Source: Pardosa pseudoannulata
Taxonomy: Eukaryota > Arthropoda > Arachnida > Araneae > Lycosidae
Reading direction: 5' to 3'
Length of the DNA: 64,000 bases
Assembly (NCBI GenBank): GCA_032207245.1
Contig: CM063504.1
Coordinates: 22,837,491 to 22,901,490 of the forward strand
A program made the position numbers and the translations under genes. Below the pieces are notes generated by a model. The model had not been told where the DNA came from. It saw nothing but the letters and a program-made list of their open reading frames with translations, and did no database searches. Shown piece after piece: positions 1-12,246 of this stretch. Every line of letters starts with the position of its first letter. Within the stretch, counting starts at the first letter, position 1.

Positions 1-404
1 CGTTTAGCTTGATACGAGTAACTGCAATACTTCATAAGATATTACAACTTTCTCACTATTGAAGATACACCAAAGAACTCAAACCGAAAGCCCGGATTCT
101 ATCAGCTGAAAGAAACGTTCGCATGGAATCAGCTGACAGTTCCGACATTAATTAGCTAGAGCACGCCATCTACAAACACAAGCAGCAAACAAAAATGGAT
201 CAAAAACTGGACGGGTTTGGCGAATTCGTAACAGATCTTATTCTGAATGTTTTTCACAAAAACCGTTTTAACAACCGCTCACGTGCATTGGGGATCTTTC
301 TCTCTCCCCTTCAATGAACTTCCACGAACAAGAAAAGGTTCAAAAAGTTGTCAGCCGGCCCACAGCTTCAGCAGAAGCTGAGTTCTACTGCAGTGAAAGC
401 TGGT

Positions 405-1630
405 AAGAGCGGAAGTGACTGAAGTTGAGAAGAGAACTTGGCGGCCAATGTCGACTAAGCAGGGTGAAAGGGGAACGAGGAGAGGGGGGAAGGTCCTGAG
501 CGGTTTTATTTCTTTTTTGTGTGTTTTTCACCCTGGCGTCAACGGGCAGCCTTGAAGCCCACATGTGTTGGTAAGAGAAGTCGGAGTTCAGTGATTTGGG
601 TTTGGGTAACTTCTCGATGGAATGATCATCAATAAACAAATAAGAACAGGTATAATTGATATATTAAATAAAGCATTGTTTCAAGCACAAAGGTAAAAAA
701 AAAAATGAGCGGGAATTTCAATAAAAGTACTAGTTAATTCATCAGATAGCATTTGAAGTAAACTGAGAATCTGTAAAAAGGAATTTTGCACGGAGAATGG
801 AGAAAACTAATCTCTGTAAGAAAGAGAATCGTGTACAGTAGTTGTTTAAGCTGATTAAAAAAAAAAAAATCAGTTACGATTTTTAAAACTTTTATTTAGT
901 GTTTGTACAACGGAAGACATCGATTCATAACAACTTAAAAATCATAAGTTTAAAGATCATCTCAGCAAATTATTTAATTTAAAATATTAAGACATTGCCA
1001 GTAAAATGACCAGTTTGTCGATAGATAAATTTAATAATGTAATTATATGCTATATTTATATCTAAACATTCATTATATGCTAATATTTGAGATTTTCTTT
1101 ACATTTTTTAAATTTAAGTTTAGTATTACATATTTAACATTATACTAAATATTAACATAAAACATATTTAAAAAATTATCAGGATAAAACTAAAGAACAA
1201 AATAAAAAAAGATTGTAAAATAATCCTCACCTTATCAGAATGCAGGTAAGAGTTAATTTATAACGGCCTCACTTAAAAATTTAGAATGTTCTCCACAGAA
1301 CTATTTCGTATACTCCTGCATTTAGTATGTCATTTATAACGACATTTATAAAACAATGTCAACTTTACAATTCCGCATTAAAGCATTTTGCATTAAATCA
1401 TTTCATTATACATACACACGAATAATACAACCCAATGTTCTATAATACTATTGATTATATATTACTAAAAAAATTGGGAATAATTTCAATTGATTTTCTC
1501 GTGCATTCTTCCATGGATGTCGCATATTATTTAAAAAATGATAATTTTTTACAACTGTTACTTACAGTATGCTTTTAAATAATACCAAATACTATTACAA
1601 ACTGAAAAATTTGACTTCATTTTGGATCTT
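405..1630. other. AT-rich non-coding sequence
   Basis: No gene or defined repeat was recognised. The first 400 bases are less AT-rich and contain a donor-like ctg|gtaaga at about 402, but I could not tie it to a coding exon. The remainder is AT-rich with poly-A runs. Confidence 0.6.
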
Positions 1631-1923
1631 ACTCCTTAATGAGGAATTTTCACGTTTTCTAATTTTGATTTTAAACGATAGAAGACAAAAAAAGTAAGCA
1701 GGACAGTAGCTATTTTTCTTTCATTTGGGGGCCTAATGAGTGATTTCTAATGGGTTTTATAGCGGACTCTTTAACGTCTCTCAAAAACGATACTTTTTCT
1801 CCGCCGAGTTTGTGACGTCATCGTTCATGCAGACACCGAGCGCCTATGCTGTTTACATGTTAAAAGGCGAATTTTAAATTTGTTTTTGTGTAAAGTATCG
1901 CATATAATGGAAATTTTTTTGTT

Positions 1924-2130
1924 ATGTCTGGCATTAAAAAATCATACTTTAAATATTGTATTGTGCCACTCTGTAAAAATACAACTAATTGCAATGAGAA
2001 GATATTTTTCAGCGTCCCGAAAGACCCACATACACGTAAAATCTGGACAACTGGGATGAAAAGGGATGAGAAATTAAACTCCAAATTATCATATAAATCA
2101 TCTTTATGGATTTGTGAAGACCATTTATCG
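1924..2130 (+). CDS. THAP-type zinc finger, first coding exon
   Basis: The exon has an ATG start and 69 codons, and ends exactly at a strong splice donor (ttatcg|gtaagt at 2130/2131). The protein shows the THAP C2CH pattern: Cys12 and Cys17, the invariant Trp41, and Cys64-Glu-Asp-His67 (CEDH). KIFFSVPKD matches the usual loop between the first Cys pair and the Trp. THAP domains bind zinc and then DNA in a sequence-specific way, in P-element transposases and in host regulators. A full domain is about 90 residues and ends in an AVPTIF-like box. That part is missing here and should lie in the next exon, which I could not identify. A TGACGTCA (CRE-like) palindrome about 110 bp upstream is part of the left inverted repeat. 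The domain call is firm. Whether this is host gene or transposon is open; the surrounding inverted repeats favour transposon. Confidence 0.75.
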
Positions 2131-2687
2131 GTAAGTAAATGCTTGCTTTTGTTTAAATATTACTAATTTAGAACAATTAAAGTATATAAAAATACATCTA
2201 TACCTTTAAAAGGATTGTTGATTAACCACTGCTATTTAACTTTTAAAACTGCTAATTTTCGAGTATTACCACAGAGTTCAAGTACAATAAATATTTTATA
2301 AAGCATATAAATATCGAAAAACATATAAATATCTAAAGCATATAATTATCTAATAAATAACTCGGGGGAGGGGAAGGTTATGTATTTTCAAGGTATTATA
2401 AATATTTTCTTCAGAGATGCATACTTTCTTGTGTATCAAATCACAGTGATACTTTTCGATTAAATTGGTGACTAATTTGAAAAAAAAGTATAATATTTTT
2501 AAAATACTTAATAATGATATTACTTTAAAAATTAAATTTAATTTGAGAAATTTTATACATTTTTTAATTTGACATTAATATTAAAGGCAATAAAATTGTA
2601 TTGCTATTTAAAAATGTATAAATAATTAAGTAAAGCCGTTTAAAGATTTTAAATTTCTTTTCATCATATTTAAAATATCTAAGAATT

Positions 2688-2751
2688 GGTTTGGTTTTGG
2701 AGTGCTACGGTCTACTTTTTGCAACACGAAGACTAATGAGACCGGTCTCAC
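2688..2751 (-). repeat. SINE-A fragment (3' tail part)
   Basis: This matches the tail region of the tRNA-derived SINE family found throughout the window: ggtttgg, the gctacggtctac block, gcaacacga and ctaatgagaccgg. The tRNA-like head is missing. It is nested inside the THAP element. Confidence 0.8.
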
Positions 2752-3449
2752 AATAAATACCTCCTCTAATTTTTTATTTTAATATTACATCCGTCTCTAT
2801 TTATAAAAACCTATGCTACTACAAATGTGTGTGTATATGATATATGTATATTTATTTGACTTGTTTGTGTTTAAAAACAAAAGAGCTGTGTTTAGCATGA
2901 ATAAAGTATTAATACATGTTAAGTAAAATTGGATAAAAATATAAATGATTTTACATACCTTTGGGTTTTAATTCCTCGTATTTCTGCTCCCATAAAATCC
3001 GGGTTTTTTGTCAAGAAAGAAAACATGGACATGCTGTCAATTTTCGGGAGGTTGTCTGATTGTGCTTTGGTAAATCCAGGTAGAAGAGACATTTATGACA
3101 AATTGAGATAACTAAGCTATCTAGATCGATAAAATAAACCTTCAGGTTTAAATAAAAATAAATTTTGATAGCTAGAAAGTTTTAGGAACTTGCAAAAACA
3201 AAATCGGAAAATAGTGCGCGCTTAAAAGCAATACAAAAATATTGGTCTGCATGAACGATGACATCACAACCAATCACGGAGCGTTTTGATGTCACGTGAT
3301 TTTCGCTTACCTTTAAAATTAATTTTTTAAATGATGGACCCAGTTTTTTACATTTTTGAGAACATTTTTGGAATCTACGAGTCTGAAATTATCAGAAAAA
3401 CACTAAGTTGTTCGAATCCCCCACATGTGCAAATTCCTCATTGCGAAAT

Positions 3450-4980
3450 ATTGCCAACCTGCGTACTCATGTTCTGTACTGGATAAAATAATATTTTCAA
3501 CAAAGAACTTAAGTCTTTTACGAACAACTTATTGTGTTCAAAATTAGATGCAGATCTACCATTTTAGTGTAAATCAGCTTTATCAAGATATCAAATTTCA
3601 CCAACCTAATTTGAGGTGTAGTGTTCATATATAAACAAGCAGAGAAACTAGTATATTTAAACAAAATAGTGTTAAAAAAAGAAAGGTTTAAAACATCGAT
3701 ATTCATCAATCTAAAGGTTGAATTCTTTGGCGATTACAATACTTTCAATATGTATACTCCGCGTACGAGAAAATAAAATTACTGATAAATATGGGAAAAA
3801 AAAAGACCATATCATTTGACTGATAAATATTTGCTGTATCAAATTCAGAAATGTAGACGCATCAGTCTAAATTAGTTAAACAAGTAACACAACTTTCATA
3901 GAAATAAACATCACCCAATGGACCTTGTTTTTCCAGACGATAAGATGCTGTTCCAAAACATGAAATGATAAGATTGAACAAAATATCCAGAAATATTTCG
4001 TAAAATATGCAATGAAAAATAAGTATTTGTATACAAACAAAAATAATGTGAAAATATTTTAGAGTTTTGACATAAGTATTTTTGCATAATCCAAACAGCA
4101 TTATTAGATTAAAAATAACATTTAAAGCAAAAGACCTTGTACAAATCATCTAACAGATTTAAAAAAAAAAACTTAGGAGTTCTCAAAAAGAAAAAAAAAA
4201 AAGTTGTTCCTGAACTGAATGAATGTATTTGCCAGAAATTGGTCGGTTTTACGTTAAATTCACGTATTAAAAATATAAAATGGAATTTAAAAACTTTTTT
4301 TTCTACAACATCATAGGATAATAATCATAAAAGTTTTCATCTTTAACAGCATTTTTATTGTATATGTTTAATGAAGTTAAGTTTACATTGGATTGAAAGA
4401 TTTAAAATAAATTCATTTAGAGAAAATATATTGGCATTTTTGTCAGGAATTTTACTTTTTTGTTCCTTTTGTTTTTGCTCTACATTAATCCTTAATTTGG
4501 TATTGTATGCTGTGCCATACAAACTTAAAAAAAAAATAAAGTTTTAAAGAAATATTATAATTTCAATATAATTATTAATATTTTTTCTCATAAACTAGTC
4601 ACACTTTATGAAAAAAAAAATGTTTTTTGAGTGTTAGCAACACTCAAACATTAATATTTCAGTATTTGTTTCAATTCAGAATGTTTATTTATTTATTTAT
4701 TTTTTTTTTTTTTTGCCAAATAAAGGGTTAATCGATAGATAATCACTCAGCTGTACAGTAACTCGGACACGTTTTACACATTTTTTTTTAAATAAAGAAC
4801 GTTTCCATAAAGTCTGAAAAAATTATTCAAGTTTTCAATGTTATGTAGATTTTTTTATAGTTACAAATTAATTAGAAATATATAAGATGAAATGATGTTT
4901 CAAATTATTTGTTTAAAATTATATGTTTACTATTTGAACTACTCTTATCAGACCTGATTTTATTAAAAAAATAACGATTC
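3450..4980. other. AT-rich non-coding sequence with a (TTTA)n/poly-T tract
   Basis: No coding signal stands out. A short ATTT-type microsatellite running into poly-T lies at about 4684-4714. A 10-bp stem with a 3-nt loop (gagtgtt-agc-aacactc) lies near 4627-4649. Confidence 0.6.
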
Positions 4981-4983
4981 ATT

Positions 4984-5042
4984 AAATTTGGTTTACAGTT
5001 AATAATTTTTATAAAATCATTAACTAAAAGTAAACCAAATTT
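4984..5042. repeat. Imperfect inverted repeat (hairpin)
   Basis: aaatttggtttac at 4984-4996 is perfectly inverted at 5030-5042, and inner segments agttaat and attaact also pair. It lies just upstream of a SINE cluster and may be a remnant of an inverted-repeat element. No function can be read from it. Confidence 0.6.
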
Positions 5043-5107
5043 GTAAACTTTTGTCGGGATTACTTAGTAATTATTCATTTTACATAAGAATATAATCAAT
5101 AATTCTT

Positions 5108-5276
5108 GGGATTGGAGTACTACGGTCTACTTTATGCAACACGAGGGCTAATGAGACCGGGACCTACAGCTTAAAACCGATTCCGAACGGCTATGAACAT
5201 CCATGCCACAGTGGGATTCGAATCCACGAACTCCGGTACCGAAGGCCAGCACCCTAACCAATCGGTCTTCGTCCAG
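5108..5276 (-). repeat. SINE-A copy, nearly full length
   Basis: Read on the minus strand this is a tRNA-like head with an A-box-like tggccgattgg region and a B-box-like ggttcgaatccc. A unique body follows (gaatcggctttaagcagtaggtcccggtctcattagcc, broken here by small changes), then a (ccaaa)-rich tail. It is a non-autonomous, Pol III-type retroposon that would need a LINE partner for mobility. This copy carries a few substitutions. Confidence 0.85.
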
Positions 5277-5332
5277 TCAATAATTTTTGTATTTTAAAAT
5301 TATAAAAAATACATTATTCCAAATATATGTAT

Positions 5333-5508
5333 GCCGAATGGTCGAACGGTAGAGCGCTTCTATTCGATACCGGAGTTCACTGGTTCGAATCCTTTCGTTG
5401 GCATGTATGTTTGTAGAAGTTCGTAATAGGCTTTAAGCAGTAGATCCCTATCTCTTTAGCTCCCGTATAGCAAAAAAGTAAACTATAGCGCTTCAGACCA
5501 AACCAAAA
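5333..5508 (+). repeat. SINE-A copy, plus strand, diverged
   Basis: It begins gccgaatggtcgaacggt and contains ggttcgaatcc at about 5385, then the family body and a tail ending in ccaaaccaaaa. The head folds like a tRNA but is followed at once by the SINE body, so it is a SINE head and not a tRNA gene. It lies head-to-head with the copy at 5108-5276, about 56 bp away. Confidence 0.8.
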
Positions 5509-5610
5509 ATATGTTTATTATATTATGTTCACAAATAAATAAACCCTGAAAAAAAATAGGCACGTGCTTTCCACCACCCCTCGGGTATAACAGAATGTGC
5601 TGCTCTAAGG

Positions 5611-5997
5611 CAGCTGTCGGCAAACATTAAAATTTCAAAAACCACTACATATATAATTTTTATTTGGTGAACCGCCAATTATACGAGTTAAAAAGAAAAT
5701 CAGTTGATATATTTACAGAATAATAATCCAAAACTTTTATTTTATTAATACAAAATACACACATTAAGATTTTTAAAAAATGTTATATCGTAATTTAAAA
5801 AAAAATTACTTATGCATTGCACATTTTTAGTGCGATATGTAAAAAAATAATAAAAATCGTAATTTATCATAGGTTCTGTTAGTTTTCATTCTTTAATCTA
5901 AATGTTAATGAAATTTTTTGTTAATTGTGTTGCCGCTTACAATCAAAATTTTTCACAGACCACAGATGGTAGGTGGACCACCATTTGGCAAAAGCTG
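5611..5997. mobile_element. hAT-type non-autonomous element (MITE), 387 bp
   Basis: The terminal inverted repeats are cagctgtcggcaaac on the left and, read inward from the right, cagcttttgccaaa. The element is flanked by an exact 8-bp duplication, ctctaagg (5603-5610 and 5998-6005), as expected for hAT. The interior is AT-rich with no transposase fragment. Confidence 0.7.
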
Positions 5998-6005
5998 CTC
6001 TAAGG

Positions 6006-8477
6006 TATAAAGGCTCTATAAGTCCAAGATTCTACGGTTAAAGAACACAGATTAAGATATCTCATGAATTAAAATTGTTAATAAATTCCTTTTGAATATC
6101 GCCTCACTCTAGCAACGATTAAAGTTCAACAAAAATGATAAACGAGCTCTTTTTATGGGGGAGCGTTGCGTAGGTTAGCAAACCACAGTCTCTTAACTTT
6201 TGATGAAGGTGAGCACAATAAACACAGACGGACCGACCTTACATTTAAGACAAAATAATAGCTAAGCCCAACCCTTGCTTCCTACTGCAAAAGTAGTCGT
6301 CTTTTGAGTGAATATACATTAATTATTCATCGAAGAATCACAGAGAAAAAAAAAGAACGATTAAGGACCTAAAAAAAATTAACGCAGTCATTATAAGGCG
6401 GCCATTACGACATTCATTCATGGTTGTTTCGGAAAAATTAATCGGCATTTCTCAAAATGACACACTTCCACGAACGTGACAATTAATTATACACGCATCG
6501 TAATTAGACAGAACAAAAAACTAAATAAATATTCCGCATCGCTTTTGAAATTAACACAGAGTATCACTTCAGAAACTGATAATTTCGAATCAAAATTCAC
6601 GCCCCTCGGTTCATTACATACGTACATAAAAAAAGGAAAGAAAAAAAAATGAGCAACTCTTTTACCACACAACAAAATAACATTACGAAACTCTGGAGCG
6701 AAGCATTCTGAGTGTGTGTACCTGGGCAACCCACTCTTTTACGAGTATCACTGGAAGCGTGGGGTTTGAAGGCGAAGCCTTTCGTTACTCAATCATGAAA
6801 AATTGACAGAACGGCCCACTCCAACGGAAAAAAAAAAGAAAGGAAAAGATGACCGGGCGCTCATCGGAAAGCAGGGATTCGGGGCATTATTTCTTCGGCC
6901 ACTCGGGATTCAACGCCAACTGTTGCTTGCTTGATCCTGATTTGAACCTCAAGAGCACTTTTCATCGCCTCGCCTCAATGTGCTTGTTTACAAACAGCAA
7001 ACTGAATACCAGCGCGTGTATAAACTGTTTAACTCATTACTCTAAAAATATTTTACTCGTGGATCATCAAATAATTTTAAGTAGTCCAGTAGTCAAAATT
7101 CTTGCAAATAATATTAAACAAAATAAATTTTTCTTCCTTTTTTACAATTTAAATCTTAAATAAATTCTAAAAATATTTCAAAACCATATCACAAAAATAC
7201 GTATGCTTCTGCGATACTTACAGATATTATTGTTTCTAAATTATCCTAACTACGTGTCACGTCCTCTAACGGGACTTCCCAGATTGATTAATTCCTAAAT
7301 AAATATGCAATCAAGGTGAAATATTCATAACTAAAAATGCTTAAATAAATTAAATTTGTATATCTCTTAAATAAATTAAATTTGTATGTCTCTTAATTTT
7401 AAAATAAAATAATCATTCCCCGATTTTATTTGCAAAGATTTACTTTGAAAGCGATTTAATTAGGGAATAAGCGTCTTTAATTAGGTTACATCCGTTTACT
7501 GCTGCAAATGGATTGAAGTGCAGAAATCCACTGACAGCGGCAATTCATAGCGTTCACTTACTTCTAACACATACCCACTGATATACACATTCCTTCTCTC
7601 TTCCATAGAAGTCCTATACCTCAAAAAATCAAAGTGCAAAAAAGGTTGCAAGCAAACTGTTTATATTCTCAAGTACTAAAATATTCATTTATAAAGTGAA
7701 TATTTTCATATTGGTCATTTAATAATGTATTGTTAGAAATTGTGAAGGCATAACTTCCTGAGATATAAGTATCTTTTTTGTATTTGGTAGTCAATTGTCG
7801 ACAGAGAAACCAACATGTTTAGCGAGTTATTCTCAACTAGCAACTTCGACGACAAAATACTGGCCCCAAAGAAATTTCGAGAGGAGTGTAAAAACAGTCT
7901 TTTCCAGAATGTACTGCACCTAGCTTAAAAATCCTTCACCTTTCTGTCATAGTCAATGCACATCCTTTTGCGACTGACTCGTGGAAGACATCGCCTATTT
8001 AGCTGATATGTGTGGACTAAGCAGAATATTTTTTATGTTCACTTGTTGTTTCGGAATCCTAGAATTTTCGAAAATATTATACTATTCTGAGAAGAATTTT
8101 TTTTTTTTAAATAAATAAGTTTTCTGATTACGGAGTGTGATTATTCCCAAATCGGCACTCGTTGCAAGCACCAATACAATTAAAGTCAAGAGGAAAATTG
8201 CTACGTACTGAAAGCAGCTTTAGAGTAATTTTGGCGACAGTTACAAAAATTTGCCAAACTGCTAAATCAATTTAATTTAGTCTATATATTTTGTGACATA
8301 ATATTCTGTACTAACTCTTCTGCCACATATTGCTATCTTTGAATCAAAACTTGGTTCAAATTTCAAATCTACTATTTAGAAGTAAAATCCGCATAATAAA
8401 ATTCATCCATCTAGCGAATTTTGTTTGCGAATGACCATGCTCACGTATAATTCCATAGATGACTTTTCCGATTTTAA
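6006..8477. other. Non-coding stretch with one small tandem duplication
   Basis: No gene was recognised. A 26-bp unit (cttaaataaattaaatttgt plus 6 nt) occurs twice in tandem at 7340-7391 with one change. The segment at about 6780-6980 is less AT-rich than its surroundings but has no splice-bounded exon that I can support. Confidence 0.55.
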
Positions 8478-8485
8478 GTCTAGAC

Positions 8486-8814
8486 CATTGTTTCCCAAAC
8501 TGTGAGTAAGAAGTTAGTTTGTGGTGGTTCGTTTAAAGGTCCATATACATTCAAGGTCTTAAATGCGTAAGGATCTTTCCACGATTTGCCCATATGTGAC
8601 AAAGGTTTTAAAAGTCTTTCCGCGATATCTTAATCGTACGATAAGTAAATAATAAATAAAAGTAGCGCAATATTCAAACAAAGATAAATTTTAAATGAAA
8701 TGTCCTTCCTTATCTTGATAGTAAAGTATTCTCCAAAAAAATTCAATACGCTGATATTGAAGTGGGTCGATTTCTAAAACATGGGTCGCAAATTTTAAAA
8801 GTTTGAGAACCCTG
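8486..8814. mobile_element. hAT-type MITE, 329 bp
   Basis: The ends are cattgtttcccaaact and, read inward from the right, cagggttctcaaact. Subterminal gtgggtcg-like blocks are typical of hAT MITEs. The flanking 8-bp duplication is gtctagac (8478-8485) and gtctagaa (8815-8822), a 7/8 match. No coding remnant is seen. Confidence 0.65.
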
Positions 8815-8824
8815 GTCTAGAACA

Positions 8825-9935
8825 TACATATTCACCCCATTCTCGAGAACGAATTTTCCACAATTACAATAAATTTTGTGTATGCATATCTCACATACGA
8901 AGTTAAAATATTAAAGTTTTGTATCAGTCTCTACAATGACTACAGATAATGATTATCTTTTCAAAATAGCTAGCAATACTGTGATAATTTACCAGTTTAG
9001 TGTGCCTTGTCTAATATCTCTGCACTTACACCATTTCTGTTCTGATATCAATCACTTTAACTGCGTGGAACGTTTTGGACAAAAACAATGCCATAATCAA
9101 CGTGGCGCTATGTTATCTCTACTTTTCCGAGCCGCAGGTAAATTTTTCATCAAACGGTTTTATCGGTACTATCAAAAAATATTTTAAACATTTCAATATT
9201 TCTATCGCCAGAACAAACACCAGACACGTGTGGTAGGCATTACATTAGTTGCACACAAAAGGTTATTCCCCACCGGAAAAGGGTTAAGTCCGTGTTTAAT
9301 TGGATACAACGCAAAGAGGTAAGACTCGTTGATGAAGCATGACCATGCTTTCCCGTCACGGAAATCTCTTAGATTACCATTCTTGTCTAGGGATTCAACA
9401 GACATGATTAAAAAGCGCTGAAAATGGTAGAACTGCAATTTAGCGGAGTGATTAGCTATTTTTTGAAGGTTATTTGAAATTGTCGCCAAAATGATGCCAT
9501 GTGATGCCTAGTTTTAATAAGTCATAGTACGAATTGAAAGTACATTAATACACAACTGATGCAAAATGTTGTTAAAAGAAAAAGAATTAATAAATAAAAC
9601 AAAAAAATTATGTTAAAATTATACAAAATAGTAAATTTATTCTATTTTTTTTTTTTTACTAAATTTTTTTGTAAATTTACAGCACCACTCAGTAAGACCA
9701 CTCAGTTTAATTTAACTAAATACTCATATGTTTAACAAACTACTCATACTCTGGGTCATATTTATCACACCAAACATTTCTGGAATTCCAATTTTCTTTC
9801 GCTGATTGTCATAGGGTTAACAAGGTTATTCTCACCAGGCGACTTTTAACGAATATACAGAGAGACAATAATTTTCCTCAAATGAAAAAAACTGAAATTG
9901 GTTAGATTAATAGATTAGCGTTCAACGTATGTATA
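8825..9935. other. Non-coding stretch with an unassigned open frame on the minus strand
   Basis: An open frame of 95 codons lies on the minus strand at 9202-9489 in sequence less AT-rich than its surroundings. I recognise no family. It could be a decayed repeat or chance. Confidence 0.4.
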
Positions 9936-9936
9936 T

Positions 9937-10036
<100 letters not shown>

Positions 10037-10159
10037 TTCTATTAAAGTAAAATCCTAACTTACATGTTTTCTGTTTTCCATTGAAAATCTAGATTCCCTA
10101 TTGACAAATTCTAAAACACATTTTTCCTGATAATGGCGAACGCTCATTTCCTGGCACCT

Positions 10160-10495
10160 TGAATTTAGAATCGCTGCTCCATTGATTCATTTTTCCCGCG
10201 CATTGTGACGTACTATATCTTCTAGAATAAACTAAAATTAAAGGGACGTGATTGGTTACAAGGATGACATCATTCCTAGAGCCACACCTCTTCCAATAGT
10301 TAATAAAAGCGATGGCACACAGATTTCGTGGCTTTTTTCCTTTGAGATAGCGATGTAAACGATAACCTCAAATATTTATTGTGTTTTGTGTTCTTTTTCC
10401 TACGGGATTTGTGTTCTCTGTGTCATCTTATGTTCTGAATAAAAGATGTTTTTGTAAGTGAACGTCTGCATCAATCTATTACATTTAATAAATTC
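10160..10495 (+). repeat. Possible LTR-like segment
   Basis: A TATA-like ttaataaaagcg near 10300 and an aataaaag near 10438 lie in an LTR-style order, and the segment ends in tattaca. No second LTR, primer-binding site or gag/pol is visible. The assignment is tentative. Confidence 0.25.
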
Positions 10496-10532
10496 TTTAC
10501 AGAGATGACAGTATTTTTAAATTATGTCGACG

Positions 10533-10595
<63 letters not shown>
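10533..10595. repeat. (TA)n microsatellite
   Basis: An uninterrupted TA dinucleotide run of about 60 bp. Confidence 0.95.
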
Positions 10596-10597
<2 letters not shown>

Positions 10598-11020
10598 AGG
10601 AAAATTCTGAAAAGTTTTCAAACTTAAATCAAGGGCTAAAAATTCCCGCGTCATTTTGCATTCCTCTTTTTAATCCCTAACCTAAACTGACAACTGGGAC
10701 TACAGTTTACGCCCTCAGAGAAGGGGCCTGACCAATTATAATCCTACATGGCCCTAGCGGACAATTTAGGAAATTTCCAAATAAAAAGGAGATACACGCT
10801 GTCGGAGACAGATTTTTCTAGAGATATTTTTCCACAGATGTTGATCCAGGTGTTATGTGTCTTGTATATAGAACTTCATGCTAGCTGACCCTTCAGTTTG
10901 TCCTGTCCCTATGATGAAGTGGGAACCCGTCCTCCAACGTTACCTTAATAAAGGTCTTTAACTAAAACAGTATCATTTTTATGGCCATGACTGCAACCAC
11001 TCATCGAGAAGTCCGTCTCA

Positions 11021-11021
11021 T

Positions 11022-11071
<50 letters not shown>
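11021..11071. repeat. (TA)n(CA)n microsatellite
   Basis: TA repeats pass directly into CA repeats. Confidence 0.95.
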
Positions 11072-11239
11072 TTATAAAAACTTGTTTTATGGAGCTAAGC
11101 ACCGACAGTGAATCATTTGGAACAAAGCAAATGGCTAAAAATCTGTACTTCATAGCAAGCGGACTCAAATCGTGTTCTACAGCCAACTCACAAAATATAA
11201 TATTACAGTAAAATAAAATAAAAACCCCTATGAATCCCA

Positions 11240-11760
11240 ATAACACGGGCCATTTAGTTCCTCATTCTTTTTGCGAATCGTCTTTCTTTCGGCACTCGAG
11301 TGCAGATCAAAAGCAGCTCACTTGAGCGACGTTTGTGACATATCTACAGCGAACAACCTCAAAAACAGGAAAACGACATATGGTGTCATTGTCACCGCCT
11401 CATCTGGCTCCTATTATAACGCAGAACCGAAAACTTGCATTTGTTTCCCCTCCCTTTCGCTGGGAAATGGGGAAATTTTCAACTCATGCTAACAGATGCG
11501 CTCAATCCTTTCGGGGATTCCGATTTGGGCTTTTAAACACGCGTGCGACTCGGACACGTGATATCAATTTCCCCCGCATGTCGCATCTACCATTTCAACT
11601 ACGTTTGTTCTGAAAAAAAATTGTTTTAAATAAAAATTTCTACAAATCCAGGCACTTTTTTTCAACTCAGCAATCTTTAAACGCCAGTGACGGAGAAGCA
11701 ATCCCCCTTCCTCCCCTCGCATTTCGCATCCACCATTAAACTACGTTTGTTATAAAAACC
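11240..11760. other. Moderately GC-rich non-coding segment with a short internal duplication
   Basis: Composition is clearly less AT-rich than the surroundings. A block with cgcatctaccatttcaact and acgtttgtt (about 11580-11611) is repeated in similar form at about 11725-11753. Overlapping open frames at 11271-11613 match no family and are probably chance. Confidence 0.4.
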
Positions 11761-11830
11761 CTTAAACTAGAACACATTTGAAAAATCAAGGGATTTTGAT
11801 TAGCATTTTGATATTACGATTTCAACTTGC

Positions 11831-11996
11831 GTTTGGTTTAGAAGGCTACGGGCTACTTTTTGCAACACGGGGGCTAATAAGACCGGGATCTACTGCTTAA
11901 CGTCGATTCCAAACGGCTTCGAAAATCCATGCTACAGTGGGATTCGATCCCACGAACTCCTGTACCGATGATGTCCATTCGGACATCGTTCGACCA
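11831..11996 (-). repeat. SINE-A copy
   Basis: The tail, body and B box (ggatcgaatccc on the minus strand) are present. The head has diverged: the usual caccctaaccaatcggcc is replaced by gatgtccattcggacatc, which forms a small palindrome. Confidence 0.85.
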
Positions 11997-12246
11997 ACTT
12001 AAAACTCAAGCTACGCAGCTTGAGTATTAAGTTTCCTAAATGAGCTTCAACGCATGTTTTTTTTTCTTATTTTTCTTAAATTAAAATAATTTTTAAACAT
12101 AAATAATTTATTTTTATCATTATTTATTATTTATTATTGTTCTATTATTATTTTGTTATTACTTTATTATTACTTATTTTTATATACTTTATTTTTTATT
12201 ATCATTTTATTATTATTAATTATTGTTTTATTTATTATTATTTTAC

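Larger units (their letters stand above)
1638..3443 (+). mobile_element. Candidate THAP-domain DNA transposon with degenerate ~200-bp inverted repeats
   Basis: The stretch 1809-1834 (core gacgtcatcgttcatgcag) recurs inverted at 3245-3270 with about two mismatches. A second match, aatgaggaatttKcac, lies at about 1638 and inverted at about 3443, so both arms run about 197 bp. Looser similarity lies between these anchors. The arms enclose a THAP exon in the forward direction. A SINE fragment at 2688-2751 is nested inside. THAP domains occur in P-element-type transposases and in domesticated host genes. Paired terminal repeats around this one favour a mobile element, but no transposase catalytic region is visible and no clean target duplication was found. 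The rest of the interior is AT-rich and has no recognisable coding sequence. Confidence 0.5.

Noticed and set aside
195..317. 40-codon ATG frame in the less AT-rich first 400 bases, near a donor-like site at 402
   Set aside because: It stops before the donor, has no family resemblance, and its length is expected by chance.
2929..3111. 60-codon open frame downstream of the THAP exon
   Set aside because: It does not supply the missing end of the THAP domain, and no acceptor of good quality precedes a coding-like part.
5333..5406. tRNA gene
   Set aside because: It has A- and B-box-like sequence but is followed directly by the SINE body and tail, so it is the head of a SINE-A copy.
9202..9489. 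95-codon minus-strand frame
   Set aside because: No recognisable domain and no splice context. It is left as unassigned.
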